DNA of 64,000 nt from Ralstonia condita (GTDB lineage Bacteria > Pseudomonadota > Gammaproteobacteria > Burkholderiales > Burkholderiaceae), in NCBI RefSeq assembly GCF_958405655.1, contig NZ_CATYWO010000003.1, positions 62,001 to 126,000 of the forward strand, read 5' to 3'. This document shows, one piece after another, positions 8,271 to 16,543 of the stretch (positions are counted from its first letter, which is position 1; the number at the start of each line of letters is the position of its first letter). Both the position numbers and the translations under genes were made by a program. The notes beneath the pieces are model-generated. The model was not told the DNA's origin and did not search any database. It worked only from the letters and a program-made list of their open reading frames with translations.

Positions 8271-9836
8271 ATGGCCGAGCTGTCTATCGCCACCGCGCAA
8301 CGCACCAGCGGCGCTCAGTTGCAACCGGCACCGGCCCCCACCCCTCATGCGCTTTCCGCGCATCGGCGTGCGGTTGGCCTGCATGGCGCCGCACTCGTGA
8401 TGGCCGCCTCGCTTTCGCTGGGGCTCACGGCCTGCGGCGGCGGCGACGATGCCGGCACGGGCGCGACACCGCCCACCTCCAACACCACGCCGGCCCCGAC
8501 ACCGTCTCCTTCACCGACACCGACGCCAACGCCCGCTCCGTCGCCCGCACCGGCTCCCGCGCCTGCCCCCGCACCCACGTACACGATTGGCGGCACGGTG
8601 AGCGGACTGAGCACGGGCACCTCCGTCACGCTGCTGAACAACGGCGGCGATGCCGTCACCGTCAATGCGGATGGCAGCTTCCAGTTTGCGACGGCGCTGG
8701 CGCAAGGTGCCGCCTATGCGGCCACCGTAGGCACGCGGCCCGCCGGGGAGAACTGCACTGTCACCAACGGCAGCGGCACGGTCGGCACCGCCAACGTGAC
8801 CAACATTGCCGTCACCTGTGCGCCGCGTCCGCTGTTTGCGTATGCCGTCAATTCCAACGACGGTACCGTCTCGGCCTTCACGCTGGACCTGACCACCGGC
8901 ATGCCCACGGCCATCGGCGCGACGCCGGTGCAGGTCGGGCAAGGGCCACTGTCGCTCACCGCAGACCCGGCGGGCAAGTATGTGTACGTGGCCAATGCAG
9001 CGGACAGCACCATCACCACGCTGGCCATCAACGCCGACACCGGCTTGCTGAGCGTGGTCGGCGCGCCCACCGCTACCGGCATCCAGCCCTACAGCATTGC
9101 GCGCACGCCCAGCGGCACGTTTGCGTACACGGCCAACTTTGGCGACAACACGCTATCGGCTTTCTCGGTGGATACGGGCACCGGTGCGCTCACGGCGCTC
9201 GCGCCCATCACAGCGGGCAACAACCCGTACACCGTCGTCGTCAATAGCACGGGCACCGTCGCCTACGTGGTCAACGCCGACACCGCCAACACCAACGGCA
9301 CCGTCATGGCGTTTGCCATCAACGGCACCACGGGCGGCCTCACGCAGGTGGGCAGCACGATCACCGCCGGCAGCGTGCCGCAATTCATCGCCCTCACGCC
9401 CAATGGCAGCTTTGCCTACGTCGCCAACTCCGGAGACAACACGCTGGGCGTGTACAGCATCGGCACCAATGGCGCGCTCACGGCATCGGGCACGCCCGTG
9501 TCAACCGGCACCGGCAGCAACCCCTACTCCATCGCGATCTCGCCGTCGGGCACCTTCCTGTACGAAGCCAACGTGCTCGCCAACAACGTGAACGTGTTCG
9601 CCATCAACCCGGCCAACGGTGCGCTCACGCTGGTGCAGACGGTCACCACGGGCGCCGACCCCGTCACGATCCTGATCAACCCCGCCGGCACGTTCGCCTA
9701 CGTGGTGAACGCCGTGGACAACACCGTCACCGCGTACAGCATGGACGCCACCACCGGCAAGCTGACCGCCGTGCCCAGCGGATCGGCCGCCACCGGCAAC
9801 ATCCCGCGCGGCATGGCGATCGTGGCCGTGCCGTAA
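8271..9836 (+). CDS. YVTN/lactonase-type beta-propeller lipoprotein
   Basis: A 521-aa probable lipoprotein. A hydrophobic segment ends in the lipobox LTAC with Cys55, so the signal peptide is preceded by an unusually long 40-residue lead. A proline-threonine-alanine linker of about 40 residues follows (PTPSPSPTPTPTPAP). Then comes a short beta domain and, from about residue 195, repeated blades with the pattern YVANAADST..., FAYTANFGDNT, AYVVNADTAN, AYVANSGDNT, typical of 7-bladed beta-propellers of the YVTN/6-phosphogluconolactonase type. AGGGGAAG before ATG 8271 supports the start, but ATG 8401 just before the hydrophobic core is an alternative. Likely anchored in the outer membrane; function not known. 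Confidence 0.85.
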   Translation: MAELSIATAQRTSGAQLQPAPAPTPHALSAHRRAVGLHGAALVMAASLSLGLTACGGGDDAGTGATPPTSNTTPAPTPSPSPTPTPTPAPSPAPAPAPAPAPTYTIGGTVSGLSTGTSVTLLNNGGDAVTVNADGSFQFATALAQGAAYAATVGTRPAGENCTVTNGSGTVGTANVTNIAVTCAPRPLFAYAVNSNDGTVSAFTLDLTTGMPTAIGATPVQVGQGPLSLTADPAGKYVYVANAADSTITTLAINADTGLLSVVGAPTATGIQPYSIARTPSGTFAYTANFGDNTLSAFSVDTGTGALTALAPITAGNNPYTVVVNSTGTVAYVVNADTANTNGTVMAFAINGTTGGLTQVGSTITAGSVPQFIALTPNGSFAYVANSGDNTLGVYSIGTNGALTASGTPVSTGTGSNPYSIAISPSGTFLYEANVLANNVNVFAINPANGALTLVQTVTTGADPVTILINPAGTFAYVVNAVDNTVTAYSMDATTGKLTAVPSGSAATGNIPRGMAIVAVP

Positions 9837-9865
9837 CGCCGGGAGGCAGGGCCGATTGCCCGGAC

Positions 9866-9907
9866 GCATAAAAAAGCCCCTCGCCATGGCGAGGGGCTTT
9901 TTTATGC
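9866..9907. terminator. bidirectional rho-independent terminator
   Basis: A perfect 42-bp palindrome made of GCATAAAAAAGCCCCTCGCCA and its complement, with A- and T-runs outside the GC stem, lies between the convergent lipoprotein and acyl-CoA synthetase genes. It can stop transcription in both directions. Confidence 0.93.
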
Positions 9908-9947
9908 AGGCCGACAGCGCAGGCAACGCCCACGCCGTCAGCGCATG

Positions 9948-11582
9948 TCACACATCAATGGCGGACGTCGACTTCACCTTGCGGCGCAGCTCGTATTTCT
10001 GGATCTTGCCCGTGGACGTCTTGGGCAGCGGCCCGAAGAACACCGCCTTGGGCACCTTGAAGCCCGCGAGCAGCGTCTTGCAGTGGGCGATGAGGTCTTC
10101 TGCGGTGGCGGTGGCGCCGTCCTTGAGTTCAACGAAGGCGCAGGGCGTTTCGCCCCACTTCGCATCCGGCTGGGCGACCACGGCGGCGGCCAGCACGGCG
10201 GGGTGCCGATACAGCGCGTCTTCCACCTCCACGCTGGAGATGTTCTCGCCGCCGGAGATGATGATGTCCTTGCTGCGGTCCTTGATCTTGATGTAGCCGT
10301 CGGGCATGCAGACGCCCAGATCGCCGGTGTGGAACCAGCCGCCGGCAAACGCCTCGCGCGTGGCCTTCTCGTTCTTGAGGTAGCCCTTCATGCAGATGTT
10401 GCCGCGGAACATGATTTCGCCAATGGTTTCGCCATCGGCCGGCACGGGCTGCATGGTCTCGGGGTCGAGCACCGCCACCTGCGATTGCAGGTGATACCGC
10501 ACGCCCTGGCGCGCCTTCATGGTGGCGCGGTCGTGCTCGGGCAGCGTGCGCCATGCGTCCTGCTCGGCACAGACGGCGGCGGGGCCGTACACCTCGGTCA
10601 GGCCGTAGACGTGCGTCAGCTCAAAGCCCATGGCTTCCATCTGCGCCAGCACGGCGGCGGGCGGCGGCGCACCGGCCACCATGCCGCGCACCGGCCCGCG
10701 CAGGCCCTCGCGCCACGATGGCGGCGCGTTCACCAGCGCGGTGTGCACGATGGGCGCGGCGCAGTAGTGCGTCACGCCCTCGTCGCGCATGAGGTCGAAC
10801 ACCAGCTTCGGCTCGAACTTGCGCAGGCAGACATTCACGCCTGCGCGCGCCGCGATCGTCCACGGGAAGCACCAGCCGTTGCAGTGGAACATCGGCAGCG
10901 TCCAGAGATAGACCGGATGCTTGGGCAGATCCCACTCCAGGATGTTGGACACCGCATTGATGGTCGCGCCGCGATGGTGGTAGACCACGCCCTTCGGGTC
11001 GCCCGTGGTGCCCGAGGTGTAGTTGAGCGCAATCGCATCCCACTCGTCAGCCGGCATCTGCCAGGCGTAGTGCGGGTCGCCCGAGGCCAGGAAGGATTCG
11101 TAATCGGTGTCGCCAAACGGCTCGGCCTGCGGGCCCAGGGCGTCGTGCACGGCAATCACCTTCAGGCCGGGAATCTCCAGCGCCATCTGGCGGGCCACGT
11201 CGGCAAACTCGGTGTCGGCCAGCAGCACGCGGGCCTCGCCATGGCGCAGCATGAAGACCAGGTTGGCGGCGTCCAGGCGGATGTTCAGCGCGTTGAGCAC
11301 GCCGCCCGCCATCGGCACCCCGAAATGGGCCTCCACCATGGCCGGCGTATTGGGCAGCAGCGCCGCCACCGTGTCGCCCCGGCCCACGCCGGCCAGCGAC
11401 AGCGCGCTCGCCAGCCGGCGCGCGCGGGTGTAGGTGTCGCGCCAGTTCTGGCGCACCGGGCCATGCACGATGGCCAGGCGGTCGCCGTAGACCTCCGCCG
11501 CACGGACCAGGAACTCAATGGGGCTGAGCGGAACGAAGTTGGCCGCGTTGCGGGCCAGGCCGCTTTCAAAATCGGTGGGCAT
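9948..11582 (-). CDS. AMP-forming acyl-CoA synthetase (medium/long-chain type)
   Basis: A 544-aa adenylate-forming enzyme that activates a fatty or related carboxylic acid to its CoA thioester. The P-loop-like motif YTSGTTGDPKG, the HVYGLTEVYGPA motif, the hinge region GWFHTGDLGVCMPDGYIKIKDR (quoted in parts: GWFHTGDLG, IKDRSKDII) and the catalytic lysine segment KTSTGKIQK are all present. It resembles AlkK-type and other class I synthetases with an IISGGENISSVEVE block. The ATG at 11582 follows GGAGA. Divergent from a Crp/Fnr-type regulator, with a TGTCA-N6-TGACA site between them that probably controls it. Exact chain-length preference unknown. Confidence 0.92.
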   Translation of the reverse strand: MPTDFESGLARNAANFVPLSPIEFLVRAAEVYGDRLAIVHGPVRQNWRDTYTRARRLASALSLAGVGRGDTVAALLPNTPAMVEAHFGVPMAGGVLNALNIRLDAANLVFMLRHGEARVLLADTEFADVARQMALEIPGLKVIAVHDALGPQAEPFGDTDYESFLASGDPHYAWQMPADEWDAIALNYTSGTTGDPKGVVYHHRGATINAVSNILEWDLPKHPVYLWTLPMFHCNGWCFPWTIAARAGVNVCLRKFEPKLVFDLMRDEGVTHYCAAPIVHTALVNAPPSWREGLRGPVRGMVAGAPPPAAVLAQMEAMGFELTHVYGLTEVYGPAAVCAEQDAWRTLPEHDRATMKARQGVRYHLQSQVAVLDPETMQPVPADGETIGEIMFRGNICMKGYLKNEKATREAFAGGWFHTGDLGVCMPDGYIKIKDRSKDIIISGGENISSVEVEDALYRHPAVLAAAVVAQPDAKWGETPCAFVELKDGATATAEDLIAHCKTLLAGFKVPKAVFFGPLPKTSTGKIQKYELRRKVKSTSAIDV

Positions 11583-11654
11583 TGCTGTGTCTCCGTGCGT
11601 CGGGCGCTGTCGCTTTTTATTACGCAAAGCTATCATCGGGCAGCTCCCGCACTC

Positions 11655-11670
11655 TGTCACCTGGATGACA
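11655..11670. promoter_or_regulatory. candidate Crp/Fnr-family operator (CooA-like)
   Basis: TGTCA-CCTGGA-TGACA is a perfect inverted repeat with Crp-type spacing, located between the divergent acyl-CoA synthetase and Crp/Fnr regulator genes. A related site lies after the regulator gene at 12503. Confidence 0.65.
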
Positions 11671-11776
11671 AACCGCCCGCCAACCCGCGCCACACCAAGG
11701 CTGACGGGTTTCTTACAATGCGGCGGCAGAGCCCCACGCGCCCGTTCCACCATTTGATTGTGTGCCCGCCCTTGCC

Positions 11777-12475
11777 ATGACCACACCCAGCGCCCTGACG
11801 CCCGCCACGCAGTTGCCAGGCCACGCGTGGTTTACCGCGCTGGCGCCCGAACACCAGGCGCTGGCCGCCCGCGAAACCCTGCTGCAGGCGTTTGAGCCCG
11901 GCGCGTTCATCGCCCGGCGCGGCGAGCCCTCGCGCTACTGGATCGGCGTCGACAGCGGGCTCATCAAGCTGGCGGTGTACACGTCGGATGGGCGCGGCTG
12001 CACGTTCTCGGGCGTGCCCGCCGGCGGCTGGTGCGGCGAAGGCAGCGTCATCAAGCGCGAAGACCGCCGCTATGACGTGATTGCCGTGCGCGCCTCGCAC
12101 GTGCTGCTGGTGCCCGAGCCGGTGTTCAACACGCTGCTGGCGCAAAGCCTGCCGTTTGCCAGCTTTGTGGTGCGCCAGCTGAACGAACGCATGGGCCAGT
12201 TCATTGCCACCGTGCAGAACGACCGCCTGCTGAGCGCCGATGCGCGCGTGGCGCAAGCGATTGCGCAGTTGTTTCACCCCGCCCTGTATCCACGCACGAG
12301 CGCTGTGCTGGAGCTGTCACAGGAAGAGATCGGGCTGCTGACGGGGCTGTCGCGCCAGCGCGTGAACCGCGCACTGCAGCGGCTGGCCGAAGGCGGCATG
12401 ATCACGCAGTCGTACCAGACCATTCGCGTGACCGACCTGGAGCGGCTGCGGCTGTTCGGGTTGTCCGAGCTGTAA
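11777..12475 (+). CDS. Crp/Fnr family transcription regulator
   Basis: A 232-aa regulator with an N-terminal cyclic-nucleotide-binding fold (about residues 20-135; GAFIARRGEPSRYWIGVDSGLIKL) and a C-terminal winged helix (about 155-225). The recognition helix reads GLSRQRVNRALQRL: Arg193-Gln194, with Gln where Crp has the Glu that reads TGTGA. Gln at this place is known from CooA, which reads TGTC-N8-GACA, and such sites flank this gene. No N-terminal Fnr cysteine cluster is seen. I chose ATG 11777; a GTG at 11762 would add five residues. Probably controls the divergent acyl-CoA synthetase gene and possibly the next gene. Confidence 0.9.
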   Translation: MTTPSALTPATQLPGHAWFTALAPEHQALAARETLLQAFEPGAFIARRGEPSRYWIGVDSGLIKLAVYTSDGRGCTFSGVPAGGWCGEGSVIKREDRRYDVIAVRASHVLLVPEPVFNTLLAQSLPFASFVVRQLNERMGQFIATVQNDRLLSADARVAQAIAQLFHPALYPRTSAVLELSQEEIGLLTGLSRQRVNRALQRLAEGGMITQSYQTIRVTDLERLRLFGLSEL

Positions 12476-12502
12476 GCGGCGCGGGCGGGGCCTGCCGCAC
12501 AC

Positions 12503-12518
12503 TGTCACCCGAGCGACA
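12503..12518. promoter_or_regulatory. second candidate Crp/Fnr-family operator
   Basis: TGTCA-CCCGAG-CGACA has the same length and spacing as the 11655 site (12 of 16 bases identical) and lies in the 131-base spacer before the gene at 12607. Confidence 0.5.
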
Positions 12519-12606
12519 TTGCCCTTGTTGCGGGTAGACATAGAATCCTGCGACAGTAGCGCGCCTTGTCGCTTGTCTGCCTGCTTGCCCGTCGCGTTTC
12601 CACCTC

Positions 12607-13278
12607 ATGCCACTCACCAGCCGCGCCCACGTCCGACTCTTGCGCCTGCGCTTTCCGTTTGCGGTGAGCGTGCAGGCCGAGCAGGGCACCGCCTGCCTGC
12701 GCGATGCCAACGGCCGCCGCGAGGTGCGCCCGGGAGACCCGTTTGTGGTGCCCGCCTTCGCGCATTTCGGGTGCGAGATCCCGGGTACCGTGTGGCAGCC
12801 GTGCGCCATCACCTTCAAGGCCGTGCCCGACGCGGGCTGCCCGCGCATGGCCGCCATCCAGCATGACAAACCCTGGGCCCGCGCACTGGCCACGCTGGTG
12901 TTTGAACACCCGGCGCAGGCGTGGAACGCAGCGCTGCTGAGCGAGTGCTGGCAAGCCTGCCCGCGTCAGGTGCGCGCGCGCCTGTTTGCCGAAGGTGAAG
13001 CGCTGCATGCGCTGGTGCGCGAACAGCGCGCCGCCTGGGCGCTGTACCGGCTGGCCGCGCTGGACGCCGACGATGCGGCCCAAACGGAAGCGATGCAGGC
13101 GCTCGCCCGGCGGGCCGGCCTGCGAACCGTGCGCACATTGAATGAAACCTGCGCCAGCCTGTTCGGCGTCGAACTCAACGCCTTGGCAGCGACAAACGCA
13201 GAAGCCTTGCGGGCGACAGGGCATGCCAGCCCGGCGGCCTGGGCCAGTTGGCACTCACCGTCTGCCTTGGCGGTGTAG
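12607..13278 (+). CDS. AraC-like protein with a reduced DNA-binding part
   Basis: A 223-aa protein. Its first 80 residues (FAVSVQAEQGTACLRDANGRREVRPGDPFVVPAFAHFGCEI, in part) look like the cupin-type sensing domain of AraC-family regulators. The C-terminal third (ALARRAGLRTVRTLNETCASLFGVELNALA) resembles only the first of the two AraC helix-turn-helix units, and no clear second unit follows. It could be a degenerate or single-HTH regulator. Start at ATG 12607 follows weakly purine-rich sequence. It lies downstream of the Crp/Fnr gene and behind the second CooA-like site. Target unknown. Confidence 0.6.
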   Translation: MPLTSRAHVRLLRLRFPFAVSVQAEQGTACLRDANGRREVRPGDPFVVPAFAHFGCEIPGTVWQPCAITFKAVPDAGCPRMAAIQHDKPWARALATLVFEHPAQAWNAALLSECWQACPRQVRARLFAEGEALHALVREQRAAWALYRLAALDADDAAQTEAMQALARRAGLRTVRTLNETCASLFGVELNALAATNAEALRATGHASPAAWASWHSPSALAV

Positions 13279-13286
13279 GCGATGGA

Positions 13287-13829
13287 CTACCACCGCACGC
13301 GCAGCGGCTGCGGCATCCAACTGTTCTGGATGGACCAAATCGACCACGGTAGGAGATCGACCAGCTCGTCAACCGTCCTGCGATGCACCTTCAGGTGCCG
13401 AGCACCGTCCTGAGCGGCACGGCGCTCCAACAGCCCTTCGCGCATCAGGAACGTCTCGCGCAGCGCCTCGATGGAGGTGTTCTTCACCTGGGCCCAACGC
13501 TGAATAACGGCTCGCAGCAAGCTGTCGGACAGCGCAAGCTCAGACTCGGTCGGCGCCGCTTCAGTGGGCATCAGCAGCGTGGACGGCGAGAGGCCGCACA
13601 TCAGCTTGGACAGCAGCAGCAGCGGCTCCGTCAGCGCCCACTCGCCGCTGGCCAGAAAGCGCATCAGATGCACCGCGCGATGGTTGGCGGCCGCATCGAC
13701 AAACTGTCCATCGCGCACCATGCCGAGCGACTCAAAGTAGTGCGGCAGAAACGGCCAGAGCAGCACCATACCGGCATCATCAACGCGGAAGACGTCATAG
13801 CCGGCGCTATCTTGGTGCGTCACGATCAA
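13287..13829 (-). pseudogene. C-terminal fragment of a contractile injection system tape-measure protein (CIS_TMP)
   Basis: The 180 residues carry the typical end of the CIS_TMP family: DDAGMVLLWPFLPHYFESLG, then AVHLMRFLASGEW, LLLSKLMCGL, a LLRAVIQRWAQVKNTSIEALR block, FLMREGLLER, and the closing LPWSIWSIQNSWMPQPLRVRW (two parts). Full-length members of contractile injection systems are several times longer, and the missing N-terminal part is not encoded upstream, where the bestrophin gene lies. The only starts are TTG 13829, overlapping the bestrophin stop by four bases, or GTG 13823. No other injection-system gene is in the window. It could be a relic or a small domain that has gained its own role. 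Recognised from memory of the family. Confidence 0.7.
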
Positions 13830-14746
13830 TCCAGAATGAAATCCCGCTCCGCCTTGCCGTTGGCCAGGCTCGGCTGGCCCAGCAGGTCGCGCACGGCGTC
13901 CTCAATGGTGGCGGACATGGCGTTGAGGGCAAGGTCGTTGTCTTCGGTGCCGAAGGGCTCTTCAATTTGCGCCGCGATGGCCTCGTGCGCCATGAAGGTA
14001 TAGGCCACGAACACCGCAAACACCGGCGTGAAATTGCCGATGCTCTCTACCAGCCCGAAGGGCAGCGCCGCGCAGAAGAAATACACCGTGCGGTGAATCA
14101 TCACGGAGTACGCAAACGGCAGCGGCGTATTGGCAATGCGCTCACACCCGCCAATGAGGTTGGTCAGCTCGGTCAGGTTGCGATCAAACGCCAGCACGCC
14201 AACCGTATCCAGCGCGCCCGATTGCGCGCGGCGCTGCACCCACTCCCCCAACCACAGTACGAGGATGGTCGGCTGGTAGCGCGAGGCCATCACGCGATTG
14301 AGCAGCGGCGCGGGCAGGCGGGCGGCCAGATCTTTACGCGCATCGGTGCGGCGCAACTGGTGGCGCAGCGCATGCGGCAGCGCGCCCAGCACCTGCGTGA
14401 ACTCATGCAGTTCGTCCGCAGGCACCGCATTGCGCGGCAGCGTCAGCGCCTGGCGCGTGAGCCCGCGTGCAACGTTGAGCAACTGGCCCCAGAGCTTGCG
14501 CGCCTCCCAATAGCGGTCGTAACTGGCGTTGTTGCGAAAACCCAGGAACACCGCCAGCGCAATACCCACCAGCGAGAACGGCGTCGTGCTCAGGTTGACG
14601 GTAATGGGCAGCCAATGCGCATGCACCGCCATGGCGGCCAGCGAGATCACGAAGATGAGGAACAGGCGCGGCAGAAGCTGCGGCAGCACCGAACCGCGCC
14701 ATGCGAGCAGCATGCGGAACCAGTGCAGATGGGGGCGGACAACCAT
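13826..14746 (-). CDS. bestrophin family ion channel (UPF0187)
   Basis: A 306-aa inner-membrane protein of the bestrophin fold. Hydrophobic segments lie near residues 25-45 (LFLIFVISLAAMAVHAHWLPI), 60-75 (LVGIALAVFLGFRNN), 205-235 and 240-260. The family motifs LAVFLGFRNNASYDRYWEAR (residues about 64-83) and GGCERIANTPLPFAYS (about 200-215) are clear. Bacterial homologues are pentameric channels, cation-selective in the one best studied. Start ATG 14746. It is followed, with a 4-base overlap, by the CIS_TMP fragment. Confidence 0.9.
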   Translation of the reverse strand: MVVRPHLHWFRMLLAWRGSVLPQLLPRLFLIFVISLAAMAVHAHWLPITVNLSTTPFSLVGIALAVFLGFRNNASYDRYWEARKLWGQLLNVARGLTRQALTLPRNAVPADELHEFTQVLGALPHALRHQLRRTDARKDLAARLPAPLLNRVMASRYQPTILVLWLGEWVQRRAQSGALDTVGVLAFDRNLTELTNLIGGCERIANTPLPFAYSVMIHRTVYFFCAALPFGLVESIGNFTPVFAVFVAYTFMAHEAIAAQIEEPFGTEDNDLALNAMSATIEDAVRDLLGQPSLANGKAERDFILD

Positions 14747-14837
14747 GGGGAGCGAAATGCTTTGGGGAAGGAGTGTGGCGAATTATGGCAGACGGCCCGT
14801 GTGCCGACTGACCTCCCCTGCATTTGCGTGCGGCATG

Positions 14838-14996
14838 CTGGCATTCCCGCCCGTCACGGGAACGCGTCAAACCGTTGTTATTGGCTGTAGCCACGCCGCT
14901 CGATGGCGGCTAGTACGTCCCACGTTTGCGGATCGACATCGCGGCCCCCGAGCGACATCGAAACGTACGCGTCGATCGCATCCACAAAGCCTTTGA
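14838..14996. repeat. 159-bp direct repeat, left copy
   Basis: Identical to 16385-16543 except for one base (G at 14866, A at 16413). It contains a TTCCCG...CGGGAA hairpin and the last 38 codons plus stop of the small ORF that is complete at 16425-16793. In this copy the ORF lacks its own 5' part. An open frame of 83 codons running across the junction (14878-15129) is an artefact of the fusion. Confidence 0.95.
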
Positions 14997-14998
14997 TG

Positions 14999-16030
14999 CT
15001 AACGAAGAGGCTTGCCGATTCTGGTGTGTCGATCAAAGGAGTAGACGTGCTCCCTTGGCTGTTCTGAACACCGGCCCACCAGCCTGCCAGGAAATTCTCT
15101 TTTGCCGTCGGCCAAGTGGACGGTCTCACCGCAGACAGCGCATTTGGCCGAGTAGCGCACCAGCCGCAGCACGCGATACGGCTCCTCGTCGGCGGGACGC
15201 TCTCGGGCTAGTTCAAGTTGAACATTCAGTTCAGTGAAGCCGACCATCACATCCGGCGCCATGATGAGGCGAAGGTCTGCCAAGTCGGAGAAGGGCTTCA
15301 GTATCGAATAGCCGCCCCAAGAGATCATCAGGGCGAACAGCATCCAGACAGCGACATCTTTAGCGGACGATGACACCCTCGGGTTGTTCAGGGCCAGCCA
15401 AGTCAGCAGCAGTGTGCCGCCGACGGCTAGGAGGACAACAACACCGAAAGCAATGAAGCCGGTGCGCCGCCAACCCTTTAAGGAAAATCCTTTCTTGAAC
15501 AGCGGACGGGCCCAGAACGCCGGCTTCAAGGTGAGTTCTTGAACGTAGGTGACCTCCCCCGGCTGGGGCGTTACGACAGGGTTGTCGCTCTGAGGCAGAG
15601 ATATGAACTCAATGCTGTATTCCGAGCTATTACCCGCCCCTCCTGCCCCCGGTGTCTTTTTTGGCCACGCGTAGATATTGGCGCCCGCTTGTCGTGCTAC
15701 GTCTTGAATGCCCGTTCGGCGCTCCTCAAGAGATTGCTCCAGCGACTTCCAGACCTTCGACAGCCATCCGGTCGCGCCGTCCGGCCCCACTTTCTGCCCA
15801 ACCAAGTCAGCGATATTTGCCGAGTTGTACTTGGCAATCGGGCGTCCGCTTTCGAGCCGATCCAACGACTCCTGCGCGAGAGCGCGAGCCACGGCGAGCG
15901 CTTTGGTCTCGCGATCGAACTGCTTGTGGAAGGCCAGGAAGGCTTTGAGCGCGGCGACCTGCTGTGCCCGCTCCTCCTCCAACCCGTTGATTTCAAAGCC
16001 GGAATTTCCCTGCACCAGTGTTTCGTTCAT
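14999..16030 (-). CDS. two-transmembrane protein of unknown function with C-terminal cysteine cluster
   Basis: A 343-aa protein I do not recognise. Residues 15-115 are charged and helical (EEERAQQVAALKAFLAFH; SLEQSLEERRTG), likely coiled coil. Residues 191-214 (GFIAFGVVVLLAVGGTLLLTW) and 223-244 are transmembrane helices. The soluble C-terminus has CAVC at 297-300, Cys321 and His328, a possible zinc site. The ATG at 16030 is preceded by sequence that fits only loosely as a ribosome binding site. Its stop codon lies two bases beyond the left 159-bp repeat, so the cargo ends exactly with this gene. Divergent from a small gene at 16097. Position next to an SRA-HNH nuclease and P4-like immunity functions makes a role in phage conflict possible, but that is inference only. 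Confidence 0.75.
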   Translation of the reverse strand: MNETLVQGNSGFEINGLEEERAQQVAALKAFLAFHKQFDRETKALAVARALAQESLDRLESGRPIAKYNSANIADLVGQKVGPDGATGWLSKVWKSLEQSLEERRTGIQDVARQAGANIYAWPKKTPGAGGAGNSSEYSIEFISLPQSDNPVVTPQPGEVTYVQELTLKPAFWARPLFKKGFSLKGWRRTGFIAFGVVVLLAVGGTLLLTWLALNNPRVSSSAKDVAVWMLFALMISWGGYSILKPFSDLADLRLIMAPDVMVGFTELNVQLELARERPADEEPYRVLRLVRYSAKCAVCGETVHLADGKREFPGRLVGRCSEQPREHVYSFDRHTRIGKPLR

Positions 16031-16096
16031 GGTTGGAGAGTGTTTTTTGCGCCCGGCCGCTCCTAGCCTGACCTCGTCATTCACACGGAGGTCGAC

Positions 16097-16333
16097 ATGT
16101 TGCAAGGAAATGGGCAATGGATGTTTCTGATTCTAGGGGTGCCGGTCTATGCACGGAATTTACCGTTTAGAAACATGACGGTATTTCATCCATACAACGA
16201 ATCAGTGAGGACGATGGTCGAGCCAATCTGCCGGGGAAAGGGGCACTGGCGCGCCGAGTACAAAAGCTGGCTGATCTTTGACCAGTTTCGGGATGCCGTT
16301 CTTGAAGAGTTAGGGAGATTGGAACGCCAATAG
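16097..16333 (+). CDS. small protein of unknown function
   Basis: A 78-aa protein starting MLQGNGQWMFLILG with GGAG six bases before the ATG. It has several aromatic residues (GHWRAEYKSWLIFDQFRDAVLEEL). I do not recognise the family. It is part of the cargo between the 159-bp repeats and is read away from the two-TM protein gene, with 66 bases between them, so the two probably share a divergent control region. The stop is 51 bases before the right repeat. Confidence 0.65.
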   Translation: MLQGNGQWMFLILGVPVYARNLPFRNMTVFHPYNESVRTMVEPICRGKGHWRAEYKSWLIFDQFRDAVLEELGRLERQ

Positions 16334-16384
16334 CGCCGTTGTGACGGCGGGCGTACGAATTGCCTGGGGAGGTTCTCGAAAACC

Positions 16385-16543
16385 CTGGCATTCCCGCCCG
16401 TCACGGGAACGCATCAAACCGTTGTTATTGGCTGTAGCCACGCCGCTCGATGGCGGCTAGTACGTCCCACGTTTGCGGATCGACATCGCGGCCCCCGAGC
16501 GACATCGAAACGTACGCGTCGATCGCATCCACAAAGCCTTTGA
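16385..16543. repeat. 159-bp direct repeat, right copy
   Basis: Copy of 14838-14996 (158 of 159 bases identical). Here the repeat is continuous with the intact small ORF at 16425-16793, so this is probably the original site and the left copy came with, or was made by, insertion of the cargo at 14997-16384. Confidence 0.95.

Noticed and set aside
9945..11780. 611-codon plus-strand frame over the acyl-CoA synthetase
   Set aside because: Antisense shadow with no domain; minus-strand enzyme motifs are complete.
14878..15129. 83-codon minus-strand frame at the left 159-bp repeat
   Set aside because: It joins out-of-frame cargo sequence to the duplicated ORF end; an artefact of the junction.
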